A DNA stretch of 64,000 bases. Origin: Oscillospiraceae bacterium (GTDB lineage: Bacteria > Bacillota > Clostridia > Oscillospirales > Acutalibacteraceae). The position numbers and the translations under genes are program-made. Below are positions 7,905 through 17,356 of the stretch, one piece after another. The stretch spans positions 1-64,000 of the forward strand of contig JALCPP010000008.1 of NCBI GenBank assembly GCA_022650485.1. The letters are read 5' to 3'. Within the stretch, counting starts at the first letter, position 1, and every line of letters begins with the position of its first letter. The notes under the pieces were generated by a model. It worked only from the letters and a program-made list of their open reading frames with translations, searched no databases and was not told the origin of the DNA.

Positions 7905-8831
7905 TTATCTTTGGCCTTTTTCATAAGGGAGCCCGTCGGCTTTTGGCGCGACGGAACGCCCGACAAACAAAATCAACACTGCAATGGTGAGAATATAGGG
8001 CAGCATGGCGAGAATCTGGCTTGGAATAGTCAGCCCGCTGTTGCTGCCGCCCAAGACCACGGTCAGCGCCTGTGCAAGACCGAACAGCAGACAGGCCCCA
8101 TAGGCCCCATATGGAGTCCATTTGCCGAAGATGACGGCTGCTAAAGCGATGAATCCCTGGCCGCTGATGGCGGTTGGGTTAAATTGGGAGATGATTGCCA
8201 GTGTCATGGAAGCGCCGCCGAATCCGGACAAAACGCCGGACGCAAGCACACAGGCATAGCGCGTGCGCGCAACATTGATACCCAGTGTGTCGGAGGCCGC
8301 CGGATGTTCACCGACGGAGCGGATGCGAAGGCCCCACTTGGTTTTATACAGGAAAAACCAGATAAGCAGGGTGGCGATCAGCCCCAGCAGCACGGTGACA
8401 TCGACATTCAGGTTGGCTGCCGGTGTTCCCGCAAAGGCGTTTTCGCCAAAAATTTTCGGCAGATTTGCCACGGGTGGTGTCATGGTTGCTTTTTTAAATA
8501 ACAGGCGGCAGAAAAACAAAGCAAACCCCGGGCCGATCAGGTTGAGTGCAATGCCGGAAATTGTCTGGTCTGCGTTAAAGGTGACGGAAGCGACTGCATG
8601 CAGCAGAGCGATCAAACCGCCTGCAATGCCCGCCGCAAAGAATCCGAGCCATGGGCTGCCGGTAAAATAGCTGACGGCGGCGCCGGTAAACGCGCCCATA
8701 GTCATCATGCCTTCAATGCCGATGTTGACGACGCCGGAACGTTCTGAAATAACGCCTCCAAGCGCGCCGAATACCAGTGGGGTCGAGTACATCAGTGTAA
8801 TGCCAACGAGTAAAAGTATTTCATTGAACAT
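7905..8831 (-). CDS. Nucleoside ABC transporter permease, second subunit (YufQ/NupQ-like)
   Basis: This membrane protein of about 308 aa has eight or more hydrophobic segments. It carries the family's typical N-terminal [19 protein letters not shown] block and [19 protein letters not shown] loop. It belongs to the branched-chain/ribose permease fold used by BmpA-dependent nucleoside importers. The ATG at 8831 is preferred over an upstream TTG because of a GAGAGGTG site. It overlaps the preceding permease gene by 11 bp, indicating translational coupling. Confidence 0.88.
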   Translation of the reverse strand: MFNEILLLVGITLMYSTPLVFGALGGVISERSGVVNIGIEGMMTMGAFTGAAVSYFTGSPWLGFFAAGIAGGLIALLHAVASVTFNADQTISGIALNLIGPGFALFFCRLLFKKATMTPPVANLPKIFGENAFAGTPAANLNVDVTVLLGLIATLLIWFFLYKTKWGLRIRSVGEHPAASDTLGINVARTRYACVLASGVLSGFGGASMTLAIISQFNPTAISGQGFIALAAVIFGKWTPYGAYGACLLFGLAQALTVVLGGSNSGLTIPSQILAMLPYILTIAVLILFVGRSVAPKADGLPYEKGQR

Positions 8832-9948
8832 GAGCGGCACCTCTCTTTTCCAACTTTTCAGCAAGTACGGGAATCACTTTGGTCAGAGCGACAAAAAACA
8901 CGATTGTGCCGATCATGATGTTGATGATCTCGGTCGGTGCTCCGACATCCTGCTGAACGCTCTGCCCGCCGTAAAGCAGGCCGCCGAACAGCAGACCTGC
9001 AAAGATGCAGCCGACGGGGGAGGAGCCCGCGATTAATGCAACGGAAAGTCCGTTGAAGCCGTTGTTTTCAAATGCCGCCAGTGTAGAGATGCTGTGTGGA
9101 GCGGTACCCGTAATAGCCAGAGCGCCCGCAAGCCCGGAAAGCGCGCCTGCAATGACCATGGCGTCGACGATATTCCGGTTCACGTTGATGCCGGCAAATT
9201 CCGCAGCGTCGCGGTTAAAGCCGACTGCGCGCAGCTCATAGCCCTTTGTTGACCGGTACAGCAGATACCAGATGAATGCCGCCATCAGTACCGCAATCAG
9301 AAACCCGAAATTCACATCGGTTTTCAGCATAACGTCATACAGCCATTTATGTTGTTTTAATGCCGCCATTCCGGCATCGGAAGTTTTCCAGTTCGGCAGC
9401 AGCATGGTAAAGCTGGATTCATTGACCGGGTAGGAGCTGGTGGAATTCGGCATGTGGTATGCGCTGGAAGCGACGACAAAATTGGAAAGGTACAGCCCGA
9501 TCCAGTTCAGCATGATGCTGGTGATTACTTCATGGATGCCGAATTTTGCTTTCAGATATCCGACAACCCAGCCGAACAGTGTTCCGCCCAGCACACCGGC
9601 AAGCACCACTGCCGGGATTTGCAGCAACGGGGGAAGATTGAGCTTTACGCCAACCAGAACGGCCGATACAGCCCCGGCGATGTACTGGCCTTCCGCACCG
9701 ATGTTAAACAATCCGGTTTGAAATGCAAATGCGACGGAAAGTCCGGTTAAAATAATTGGCGTTGCCTTAATGATGACATTGGAAATGTATTTTGGCCTTG
9801 CAAAAATTCCATGAAACAAGGCACTGAAGGCCTGTCCCGGATGATATCCTGCCACTAAAAGTATAACCGCGGCGACGATGAATCCAAAAAAAACGGCGAT
9901 CAGCGTGGAAGCGATCGGTTTTTTAAGGATTTTGGCTGTCAGTTTCAT
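8821..9948 (-). CDS. Nucleoside ABC transporter permease, first subunit (YufP/NupP-like)
   Basis: The 375-aa membrane protein has a longer periplasm-facing loop (about residues 160-215) than its partner. It contains the family motif FNIGAEGQYIAGA and, later, ELRAVGFNRDAAEFAGINV. With the second permease it forms the channel of the nucleoside importer. The gene overlaps the ATPase gene upstream by 26 bp and the partner downstream by 11 bp. Confidence 0.88.
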   Translation of the reverse strand: MKLTAKILKKPIASTLIAVFFGFIVAAVILLVAGYHPGQAFSALFHGIFARPKYISNVIIKATPIILTGLSVAFAFQTGLFNIGAEGQYIAGAVSAVLVGVKLNLPPLLQIPAVVLAGVLGGTLFGWVVGYLKAKFGIHEVITSIMLNWIGLYLSNFVVASSAYHMPNSTSSYPVNESSFTMLLPNWKTSDAGMAALKQHKWLYDVMLKTDVNFGFLIAVLMAAFIWYLLYRSTKGYELRAVGFNRDAAEFAGINVNRNIVDAMVIAGALSGLAGALAITGTAPHSISTLAAFENNGFNGLSVALIAGSSPVGCIFAGLLFGGLLYGGQSVQQDVGAPTEIINIMIGTIVFFVALTKVIPVLAEKLEKRGAAHVQ

Positions 9949-11473
9949 TCAGCTTGCCTCCCGCCATTAAAAGTCCGATGGTGTTTTCGTCAACCTGTCC
10001 CTGCGGGAAAGAGTCAACGATGGTTCCGGCATAGATGATGCCGATGGTGTCCGCGACATTCATCACTTCGTCCAGTTCCAGTGAAATCAAAAGGACCGCT
10101 CTGCCCGCGTCGCGTTCGCGTACCAGCATTTTGTGCACGTATTCAACAGCGCCCACATCCAGCCCGCGCGTCGGCTGAACCGCAATGAGCAGGTCCGGCT
10201 CGTTGGAAATTTCACGCGCAATAATGACCTTTTGCTGGTTTCCGCCGGAAAGTCCGCGAACCGGCTGATTTTCACAGCCTGCGGGACGAACGTCGTAGTC
10301 CTCAATCAGTTTATGGGTGAAAAGGGACATCTTGGTTCGGTCGATTTTTCCATGTGTGCTGAATTCAGGGGTTCGGTATTTTTCAATGACAGCATTTTCA
10401 GCAACGGTAAAGGGGAGTACCAATCCGCGGCGCTGCCGGTCTTCATGGATGGTGGAAACTTTGTGGTCAATTACGTTGCGCGGTGTGGTGTTCTGAATTT
10501 CAGCACCGTTAATTTTTATCGTGCCGCTTTGGGCGCGCGCCAGGCATGTGATTGCCTCCACCAGTTCTTTCTGACCGTTGCCGTCGATTCCGGCGATTCC
10601 CAGAATTTCGCCCCGGCGGATTTTTAGGGAAAGGTCCCGCACGGAATCCAGACCGCGCTCATCCTTGACGGTTAAGTGATCAATTTCAAAAATCACGTCT
10701 CCCGGTTTGGCCGGTGTCTTGTCGACAACGAGCTGGACGGCATGGCCGACCATTTTGGTGGCAAGCTGTTCTTCGTCAACATCCGCGACCGAAACCGTGT
10801 CGATGTACTGCCCGCGGCGGATGATGGTGCAGACTTCTGAAGATGCTTTAATTTCCTTCAATTTGTGTGTGATGATGATAATGGTTTTCCCGTCGCTGAT
10901 CAGACTGCGCATGATTCCAATCAGTTCGTCAATTTCCTGGGGGATCAGAACGGCGGTCGGTTCGTCGAGAATCAGCAGGTCTGCCCCGCGGTACAGAGCC
11001 TTTAAAATTTCAACACGCTGCTGCATGCCGACGGAGATATCCTCGATCTTTGCATCCGGATCTACTTCTAATCCATATTTTTTAACAATTTCGAGGACCT
11101 TTTCACGTGCCTTTTTCGTATCTATAATTCCGAACTTGCCGGTGACCTCGTTGCCGAGGATAATATTCTGTGTTACGGTGAAATTGTCTACCAGCATAAA
11201 ATGCTGGTGAACCATGCCAATTCCATGTTCAATTGCAATGTTTGGATTTTTAATCGCTGTTTTCTTGCCGTTTAAGTAAACTTCGCCCGAATCGGCCTGA
11301 TAAAGGCCGTAAAGAATGTTCATCAGCGTGCTTTTTCCGGCACCGTTTTCCCCAAGGACAGCGTGAATGGAGCCTTTTTTTACATCCAGATTCACATGGT
11401 CCAGGGCACAAAAGGAGCCGAATCGTTTGGTGATACCGTGCATCTGCACTGCGTATTCCGTGCTGACTTCCAT
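9923..11473 (-). CDS. Nucleoside ABC transporter ATP-binding protein with two ABC domains (YufO/NupO-like)
   Basis: The 516-aa protein has two fused nucleotide-binding domains, as in the ribose/nucleoside class. The first has a full Walker A (GENGAGKST, about residue 40) and signature SVGMQQRVEI. The second has a degenerate P-loop (GIDGNGQKEL) and signature LSGGNQQKV. This asymmetry is normal for the family. The first catalytic site has LILDEPTAVL. AAGGGGG precedes the ATG. It follows the lipoprotein gene after a hairpin-containing gap. Confidence 0.9.
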   Translation of the reverse strand: MEVSTEYAVQMHGITKRFGSFCALDHVNLDVKKGSIHAVLGENGAGKSTLMNILYGLYQADSGEVYLNGKKTAIKNPNIAIEHGIGMVHQHFMLVDNFTVTQNIILGNEVTGKFGIIDTKKAREKVLEIVKKYGLEVDPDAKIEDISVGMQQRVEILKALYRGADLLILDEPTAVLIPQEIDELIGIMRSLISDGKTIIIITHKLKEIKASSEVCTIIRRGQYIDTVSVADVDEEQLATKMVGHAVQLVVDKTPAKPGDVIFEIDHLTVKDERGLDSVRDLSLKIRRGEILGIAGIDGNGQKELVEAITCLARAQSGTIKINGAEIQNTTPRNVIDHKVSTIHEDRQRRGLVLPFTVAENAVIEKYRTPEFSTHGKIDRTKMSLFTHKLIEDYDVRPAGCENQPVRGLSGGNQQKVIIAREISNEPDLLIAVQPTRGLDVGAVEYVHKMLVRERDAGRAVLLISLELDEVMNVADTIGIIYAGTIVDSFPQGQVDENTIGLLMAGGKLNETDSQNP

Positions 11474-11513
11474 GACAGAACCCCCTTGCTTTCCGTTCTT
11501 CCTTCCGAAAAGA

Positions 11514-11541
11514 ACGGGGCGCTCGAAAAGGAACGCCCCGT
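11514..11541 (-). other. Hairpin between the lipoprotein gene and the ABC ATPase gene
   Basis: ACGGGGCG and CGCCCCGT form an 8-bp GC-rich stem without a U-run. Such hairpins after solute-binding-protein genes commonly protect the upstream message and lower expression of the downstream transporter genes. Confidence 0.55.
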
Positions 11542-11572
11542 CCGTCAGGAGAGGATTACCGGGTCTGTTAAA

Positions 11573-12637
11573 TTATTTCAATTCGTTGATAAACGTGTTG
11601 TAGTCTTCTTCGGTGGTTGGCGGAACGATTTCTTTGTCTTTGATCTTCTGTTCCAGTGCAACAACCGCGTTGTAGGTTTCGTCGCCCATCAGTTCATGGC
11701 TTTCCGGAATGCCGACTCCGTCTTCCGTCAGGCCGAGGCTGTAGGTTTTGCCGCCGATTTCTTTGCCGTCGATCGCGTCTTTGGAAACTTCCTCCACTGC
11801 GGTGTCAACGCGCTTTAAAGCGGAAGTCAGCACGTTTTCAGGCGCGAGGAAAGACTGGTCTTTATCGACGCCAATGGCAAATTTGTCTGCTTCTTTTGCC
11901 GCTTCAATGACACCCACGCCAACGTTGCCCGCCGCGTGGAATACAATATCGCAGCCGCCGGAGTACATGGATTTTGCAATTGCTTTGCCCTTTGCGGAAT
12001 CGACAAAGCTTTCGGCGTACTGGGAAACCACTTCGATTTTTTTGTTCAATTCATGTGCGGCATATTCCACACCGGCTTTGTAGCCGTATTCGAACTGATC
12101 GATAACGCCGCTCTTCTGGCCGCCGACAAAACCGACTTTACCGGTCTTTGTTGTTTTGCCCGCAACATAACCCACCAGGAAGGAAGGCTCCTGTGCGCGG
12201 AATACCACGCAGGTGACGTTCTTCGGTACAGTTTCGTAGTTGTTGTCAATGATGGCGTAGCTGATATCCGGGTTCTGCTTAGACGCGGTTTCAATCGCGC
12301 CTGCCATTGCGTAGCCTACACCCCAGATCAGCTCGTTGCCGTCGTCCGCCGCCTTGTCCAGGTTGGTGGCATAGTCGGATTCCTGCTTGGATTCGGAATA
12401 GTTGACTTCTACGCCCGGAACGTCCTCTGCCAGTTTCTGCAGACCTTCCCAGGAAAGCTGGTTAAAAGACTGGTCGTTGACCCCGCCGGTGTCCGTGACC
12501 ATCAGAAGTTTATGCTTTGTTTCCGCAGAGGCGGAAGAGGTCTGTTCGGATGCCTCGCTGGATGAAGCCCCAGAACTGCAGGCCGTTGCCGAAACAGCCA
12601 TGACGGCTGCTAACAAAAATGCTGCCAACTTTTTCAT
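11573..12637 (-). CDS. BmpA/PnrA-family nucleoside-binding lipoprotein
   Basis: The 354-aa protein begins with a lipoprotein signal peptide (MKKLAAFLLAAVMAVSATAC), so Cys20 is lipidated and anchored outside the membrane. A low-complexity Ser/Ala/Glu linker follows. The mature domain is of the PnrA type, with VTDTGGVNDQSFNQLSW near its start and GVDKDQS near residue 260. Known members bind purine or pyrimidine nucleosides. AGGAGG precedes the start, fitting high expression. The gap to deoD (145 bp) contains a short hairpin at 12678-12697 and may hold an internal promoter. Confidence 0.9.
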   Translation of the reverse strand: MKKLAAFLLAAVMAVSATACSSGASSSEASEQTSSASAETKHKLLMVTDTGGVNDQSFNQLSWEGLQKLAEDVPGVEVNYSESKQESDYATNLDKAADDGNELIWGVGYAMAGAIETASKQNPDISYAIIDNNYETVPKNVTCVVFRAQEPSFLVGYVAGKTTKTGKVGFVGGQKSGVIDQFEYGYKAGVEYAAHELNKKIEVVSQYAESFVDSAKGKAIAKSMYSGGCDIVFHAAGNVGVGVIEAAKEADKFAIGVDKDQSFLAPENVLTSALKRVDTAVEEVSKDAIDGKEIGGKTYSLGLTEDGVGIPESHELMGDETYNAVVALEQKIKDKEIVPPTTEEDYNTFINELK

Positions 12638-12781
12638 TCAATTTCCTCCTAAAGTGTTTGGAATTAAAGAACATCACAAAGAGTGATATTACTCTTTTTA
12701 CCGGAATAAGACAAGGTTTTAACAAAAATGAAACAAAAAGCCTTCATTTATTAAGGGTAATCAAGTGAAAAACTGAAAAAA

Positions 12782-13492
12782 TTAAGCGAGGGAAAGCGCA
12801 ACTTCCATCATTTGCGTAAAACCTGTTTCACGTTCCGAAGCCGACAGTGCTTCCCCGGTAAATGGGCAGTCCGAAATGGTCAAAAGGCACAGCGCGTGTT
12901 TGCCGGCTCTGGCGGCATTCATATACAGTGCGGCGGCTTCCATTTCCACCGCGAGAACGCCCATCTTTTTCCATGTTTTCAGCGCGGTGTCATCGTCTCC
13001 GTAAAAGACGTCGCTGGAAAGAACGTTTCCCACTTTTGCGCGGATGCCGAGCTTTTCGGCTTCGGCGACTGCGCGGGACAAAAGGCCGTAGTCCGCCGTC
13101 GGCGCAAATGTGCCGGGCAGGCGGTACTGGGCTGCGTAGTTGGAATCTGTGCAGGCGCCAACTGCCGCCACGATATCCTTTACGTGTACGCCCTCTGCAA
13201 TTCCGCCGGCGGAACCGACGCGGATGATGTTGTCTACATCGTAAAAATGGAACAGTTCATAGGTGTAGAGCCCGACCGACGGCATACCCATTCCACCGCC
13301 CATGACGGAAACGGGTTTTCCCCGGTACGTGCCGGTGTAACCGAGCATATTTCGCACGGTATTGAAACACTTGGCGTTTTCAAGGTAATGATCCGCAATA
13401 TATTTTGCGCGGAGCGGATCGCCGGGCATCAGCACAGTCTTTGCAATTTCTCCGGCTTTCGCGCCGTTATGCGGTGTCGGTGTATTGGACAT
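12782..13492 (-). CDS. deoD: Purine-nucleoside phosphorylase, DeoD type
   Basis: The 236-aa enzyme cleaves purine (deoxy)nucleosides with phosphate. The N-terminal [12 protein letters not shown] phosphate-binding block, RVGSAGGI, the VEMEAAALY substrate-ribose block, and the SDCPFTGE loop with its catalytic Asp identify the hexameric DeoD class. The ATG at 13492 has AGGAGG eight bases upstream. Start codons further up are rejected. It lies between deoB and the lipoprotein gene in the same operon. Confidence 0.95.
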   Translation of the reverse strand: MSNTPTPHNGAKAGEIAKTVLMPGDPLRAKYIADHYLENAKCFNTVRNMLGYTGTYRGKPVSVMGGGMGMPSVGLYTYELFHFYDVDNIIRVGSAGGIAEGVHVKDIVAAVGACTDSNYAAQYRLPGTFAPTADYGLLSRAVAEAEKLGIRAKVGNVLSSDVFYGDDDTALKTWKKMGVLAVEMEAAALYMNAARAGKHALCLLTISDCPFTGEALSASERETGFTQMMEVALSLA

Positions 13493-13545
13493 CGTATTCC
13501 TCCTGTCACTTCCTGGGTAAATCACAGCCGCGGAAGATGATGAAT

Positions 13546-14715
13546 TTATTTTAAAATTTTATTAAGCCTTGAGGTCCCGTAAATTTTGGGACGAATGCCA
13601 AAATAGTCGAGTACGGTGGCACCGATATCCGAAAATGTCGGCAGAGTTCCAAGGTTTGCCCCCGCTTTGACCGGGCTGCCGTAGATGACCCAGGGAATGT
13701 ATTCCCTGGAGTGGTCGGTGCTGGGGGTGCTTGGGTCACAGCCGTGGTCCGCGGTAATCATCAGAAGGTCGTCCGGGCGCAGACCCGCCAGAATTTCAGG
13801 CAGCTTTTTGTCAAAATACGACAGTGCCTTGGCGTAGCCATCCACATCGTTGCGGTGGCCGTACAGCATGTCGAAATCCACCAGATTAACAAAGCAAAGG
13901 CCGTTAAAATCGCGGCTTGTGAGCTGAATTGTGTTTTCTATGCCGTCTGCATTATTTTTCGTTCGAATTGCTTCTTTAATTCCCTTACCGGCGAAAATGT
14001 CGATAATTTTACCGACGGAAATCACATCGACCCCGTTTTCAGAAAGCTGGTCGAGCATGGTGACCTTCGGCGGTTCAATGGAAAAGTCGTGGCGGTTTGA
14101 AGTGCGTGTAAAATTAGGGTATTCCCCGACAAACGGACGGGCGATCACGCGGCCGACTCCGTGTTCCCCGGTGAGGATTTTACGCGCAATTTTGCAGTCA
14201 CGGTATAATTCTTCCAGAGGAACGACCGATTCATGCGCGGCAATCTGGAACACACTGTCGGCTGAAGTGTAGACGATCAGCGCGCCGGTTTCCGTGTGCT
14301 CCCTGCCGTAATCGCGGATGACATCGGTGCCAGAATAGGGCTTGTTGCAAAGCACGCGTCGACCGGTTTGTTGCTCGAATTCGCGGATGACATCCGCCGG
14401 AAAGCCGTGTGGGTATGTCGGCATTGGCTTTTGGGAATTGATTCCCGCAATCTCCCAGTGACCGATGGTGGTGTCTTTTCCTTTCGACTGTTCGCGCAGC
14501 CGCGCAAATGCCCCAAGCGGATTCTTTGGGGCGGGAAGGCAGGTGACGCCGTCAATATTGAAAAGCCCAAGCCGCTCCATATTCGGCATATGGAAGGCGG
14601 CGCTTTTCGCGCAGGCGGCGAGGGTGTTGCTTCCCTCATCCCCGTATTCCGCGGCATCCGGTTCTTCTCCAATACCAAAACTGTCCAATACGATTAAAAA
14701 TATCCTTTTACCCAT
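13546..14715 (-). CDS. deoB: Phosphopentomutase
   Basis: The 389-aa metal-dependent mutase of the alkaline phosphatase superfamily interconverts (deoxy)ribose-1-phosphate and the 5-phosphate. This links the phosphorylases to DeoC. The metal site is visible as [13 protein letters not shown] at the N-terminus (Asp11), the Thr of KDTTIGHWE as nucleophile (about residue 80), and [11 protein letters not shown] near the C-terminus. An AAAGGAAG site precedes the ATG. It is the first gene after the strong promoter at 14905-14933. Confidence 0.95.
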   Translation of the reverse strand: MGKRIFLIVLDSFGIGEEPDAAEYGDEGSNTLAACAKSAAFHMPNMERLGLFNIDGVTCLPAPKNPLGAFARLREQSKGKDTTIGHWEIAGINSQKPMPTYPHGFPADVIREFEQQTGRRVLCNKPYSGTDVIRDYGREHTETGALIVYTSADSVFQIAAHESVVPLEELYRDCKIARKILTGEHGVGRVIARPFVGEYPNFTRTSNRHDFSIEPPKVTMLDQLSENGVDVISVGKIIDIFAGKGIKEAIRTKNNADGIENTIQLTSRDFNGLCFVNLVDFDMLYGHRNDVDGYAKALSYFDKKLPEILAGLRPDDLLMITADHGCDPSTPSTDHSREYIPWVIYGSPVKAGANLGTLPTFSDIGATVLDYFGIRPKIYGTSRLNKILK

Positions 14716-14831
14716 GTTCCGCTTCCTTTGTCAAAGTCGTTTGGTCGTTTTCTGTATTTCCAGCGCGCGGAAACCGGAATTTCCGCCGCGCGGCGGTGTG
14801 TTTTTATTACTTTGAAATATCATTTTTCATG

Positions 14832-14845
14832 CGGATTCGAATCCG
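14832..14845. promoter_or_regulatory. 14-bp palindrome in the deo operon leader
   Basis: CGGATTCGAATCCG is a perfect palindrome about 55 bp downstream of the predicted start of transcription and 117 bp before deoB. It is a good operator candidate. Its core recurs at 5203-5212. A GC-rich hairpin (about 14763-14793) lies between it and deoB. Confidence 0.45.
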
Positions 14846-14904
14846 TTTTTGTCGGAAAATCTTCCTCTTTTTCATCCGCTGAAAAGGGAACTTCAAATGA
14901 TCAT

Positions 14905-14933
14905 ATTGTACCTCGCCCGATCACTCGTGTCAA
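14905..14933 (-). promoter_or_regulatory. Sigma-A promoter of the deo/nucleoside transport operon
   Basis: Read on the minus strand, TTGACA (14933-14928) and TACAAT (14910-14905) are separated by 17 bp. It lies between yjjW and deoB, so the nucleoside operon can be transcribed independently of the glycyl radical enzyme genes. Confidence 0.85.
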
Positions 14934-14966
14934 TCTTCTGAAAGGCTGCGAAATGCAAATTCTGGC

Positions 14967-15803
14967 TTATTTTATGACTACCGAACGGAACCCTGCCAAG
15001 ACGGCTGTTTCCCGCAGTTGGAGCATCCGCTGCGCGGAAGGGGATGTAAAAGATGCGAATGGCCCTTTTACGCCGAACGGGCGGAATGAAATCAGAACCA
15101 GGCGGGTACGTGCTGCTTTAGGGCCCAGTAGTTTACCGGCACCGTGCAGGACCGCTTCGGCATCCACCCGGCCGTCCACGCAGACAATGCGGACTTCCTC
15201 CAGTTTACCTTGGGAGGACAGAAACCGCAGGTTCTCTTTCACAACGGCATTGTCGCCGCCTGTCAGACTGCGGAAAACGTCCGGTGACCAGGATTTTACA
15301 TCCAGCATCACTCCGTCGCAGACTCTTATCAATTCCGGATAAGCGGAAAAAGGGATGGTGCCGTTGCTGTCCAGCAGGCAGGAAAGCCCGCGCTGTTTTG
15401 CAAGAGTGCAGAATTCAGTCAGAAACTGCGGGTGCAGCATACATTCTCCGCCGGAAACCGTGATGCCGCGGATGAACGGCAGATTCTTTTCCACCTGTGC
15501 CATGGCCTGCCGCGCGTCCATTTCGCGGATTTTTGGGGAAGCGCGGTTGGGGCAGACGGCAATGCAGGTGTCGCAGGAAACACATTTTTCCGGGTCCCAC
15601 ACGACCTGCCCGCCGCGCAGGGAAAGAGCCCCAGCGGGGCACTTTGCAATGCATGCCCCGCAGGCGCTGCAAAGGCGCTGTGTTTCCGGGTTATGGCAGT
15701 ATCCGCAGGTAAGATTGCAGCCCTGCAGAAAGATGGAAGTCCGGCTTCCCGGTCCGTCCACCGTGCTGAACGGGATGATTTTATTGACGGGTGCCGTTGT
15801 CAT
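14967..15803 (-). CDS. yjjW: YjjW-family glycyl radical enzyme activase (radical SAM)
   Basis: The 278-aa activase has the radical-SAM CxxxCxxC motif as CNLTCGYC near residue 29. Two inserted ferredoxin-type clusters follow (CSACGACIAKCP at about 45 and CVSCDTCIAVCP at about 74), then VSGGECMLHP. Such enzymes use SAM and a 4Fe-4S cluster to abstract hydrogen from a glycine of the partner enzyme. The gene overlaps yjjI by 4 bp (ATGA), making YjjI its obvious substrate. It is assigned to YjjW rather than PflA by its partner and by the neighbouring deo genes. Confidence 0.88.
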   Translation of the reverse strand: MTTAPVNKIIPFSTVDGPGSRTSIFLQGCNLTCGYCHNPETQRLCSACGACIAKCPAGALSLRGGQVVWDPEKCVSCDTCIAVCPNRASPKIREMDARQAMAQVEKNLPFIRGITVSGGECMLHPQFLTEFCTLAKQRGLSCLLDSNGTIPFSAYPELIRVCDGVMLDVKSWSPDVFRSLTGGDNAVVKENLRFLSSQGKLEEVRIVCVDGRVDAEAVLHGAGKLLGPKAARTRLVLISFRPFGVKGPFASFTSPSAQRMLQLRETAVLAGFRSVVIK

Positions 15804-17305
15804 ACCATGCGGACCTTTCGCTTTTCCAGGTGATTCGTCTGGTAGTTTGCAGAGCCAAGCTGGGTTGTGTTTTGCAGCACTGCCTGATGCTTGCGGTATT
15901 TTTCCATTTCACTGCGCTTGACCAGGTATCCGGTGATGCGTACCAGGTCGGTGCTGGCAGAGTAGAAGCTGAGGTATTGCACACCAATGGAACAGGCGCC
16001 TTTGACGACGTCGAGCAGAGCAGCCGGGTTTTGCCTGACATTGTCCGCAATGGGGAAGATATCTCCGACTCCGGCGGGAAAGTAGCGGTGGAAGCGCGCG
16101 CAGTGGCGCAGATGGTCGGCGAAGGATTCCGGTTCGTCCCCGATGGCGATGCGCACGCCGGAAGTGATGCCAAAGTCGCTGTCGAGTCCGACCTGTGCGT
16201 GCAGCAGGAATTTTCCGTTTGTCACAGGTGTATAGGCCGCTTCATAGCCGTTGACAAGCTCCTGAATCCGGTCCATGATTTTTTGAGCGAGGTCGTCGGC
16301 TTCCCGGTCGCGCCCGTAAATCTTGCCCTGGTCTTTCAGCAGGGTGTTGACGCATTCCGCCATTCCCGTTACGCCGAACATCGGCAGAAAACGGTCTTTC
16401 GAAATCAGCCCTTCCCGAACCAGAAAATTTGATTCGAAAAATCCTGACTGTTCCACAATAAAGCGGATGCGTTCATTCATGTAGTCCGCAATCAGCCCAA
16501 GACATTCCGGCAGCAGTGTGTTCAGAAAATGTTCTGTGCTTTTGGCTTCCTTGACCAGTTCGGTCAGCGTGACGCGGGTCAGCGTGTAAGCGCCGCCGCA
16601 GATCGGCAGAATGTTGTAGCAGCTGGCTACACCGTAGTGCTTGCCGAACGGAACGCTGTTTGCCGGGTCGTTGCAGATGGCGGGGTTGGAACACCGCAGG
16701 GAACATTGAATGGCCTGCTCCATAAAGGAATTGGGAGTCACTGCCGGGTCATATTTGATCGTCAGGTTTGGAACGGCATTCTGCAGTTCCTGTTCCACCT
16801 TTAAAAGGAGACGGCCCGCGCGCGTTTCTTCCGGACCGAGGTTCGCGTGGCAGAACGAGTCGGTGATAGTCCGGTCCAGATAAATAAGAAACAGGCGCAG
16901 CTTTTCGCAGATTTCCTCATCGGTATGTCCGTCAAGAAACGGGTCGAGCAGCTTGTCTAGGCTGCCGAGAAAAACCGGAAAATTGGTGATGGAGGGAACG
17001 TGACGGTAAAGAATTATCAGTGAAAACAAAAGTTCATCCAGTGTTTTCGGCGGGTCGAGTTTCAAAAATTCACTGCCCTGCTGAACAAAGCGTTCATAAT
17101 CGGGAAGAATGTAGCGTGGGCGATACGGGGCGCCGCCTTCAAAAAGATCATTAATGGCGCCGGTTTCAAAATAGTGTTTTGTTTTTGGCGGGATGTGAAG
17201 TACATCCAGCCCATTTTCCGCACACTTTGCAAGTCCCATCAGTTTCTGTTCGTGTGTCAGCTCGCGGGAAGTCAGTGTCTTATAAGTGTTTTCAGAGTCA
17301 AACAT
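15800..17305 (-). CDS. yjjI: YjjI-family glycyl radical enzyme
   Basis: The 501-aa protein resembles YjjI (about 516 aa in E. coli) and is much shorter than pyruvate formate-lyase. The C-terminal glycyl radical fingerprint is VRITGYL, with Gly459 as the radical site. A Cys-rich stretch near residues 225-240 (SCYNILPICGGAYTLTR) supplies the probable active-site thiyl Cys. The reaction is not established to my knowledge. GGAGG precedes the ATG. Its location between a Crp/Fnr regulator and the deo genes, as in E. coli where yjjI-yjjW adjoin deoCABD, points to nucleoside or deoxyribose metabolism. Confidence 0.88.
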   Translation of the reverse strand: MFDSENTYKTLTSRELTHEQKLMGLAKCAENGLDVLHIPPKTKHYFETGAINDLFEGGAPYRPRYILPDYERFVQQGSEFLKLDPPKTLDELLFSLIILYRHVPSITNFPVFLGSLDKLLDPFLDGHTDEEICEKLRLFLIYLDRTITDSFCHANLGPEETRAGRLLLKVEQELQNAVPNLTIKYDPAVTPNSFMEQAIQCSLRCSNPAICNDPANSVPFGKHYGVASCYNILPICGGAYTLTRVTLTELVKEAKSTEHFLNTLLPECLGLIADYMNERIRFIVEQSGFFESNFLVREGLISKDRFLPMFGVTGMAECVNTLLKDQGKIYGRDREADDLAQKIMDRIQELVNGYEAAYTPVTNGKFLLHAQVGLDSDFGITSGVRIAIGDEPESFADHLRHCARFHRYFPAGVGDIFPIADNVRQNPAALLDVVKGACSIGVQYLSFYSASTDLVRITGYLVKRSEMEKYRKHQAVLQNTTQLGSANYQTNHLEKRKVRMV

Positions 17306-17356
17306 GGCAAGTCCTCCATTTCTGTTTTGCCGGGTTTATCTACTCATATTAAGAAG

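Noticed and set aside
14832-14845. GGATTCGAATCC resembling a tRNA T arm
   Set aside because: No acceptor, D or anticodon stems surround it on either strand. It is a simple palindrome.
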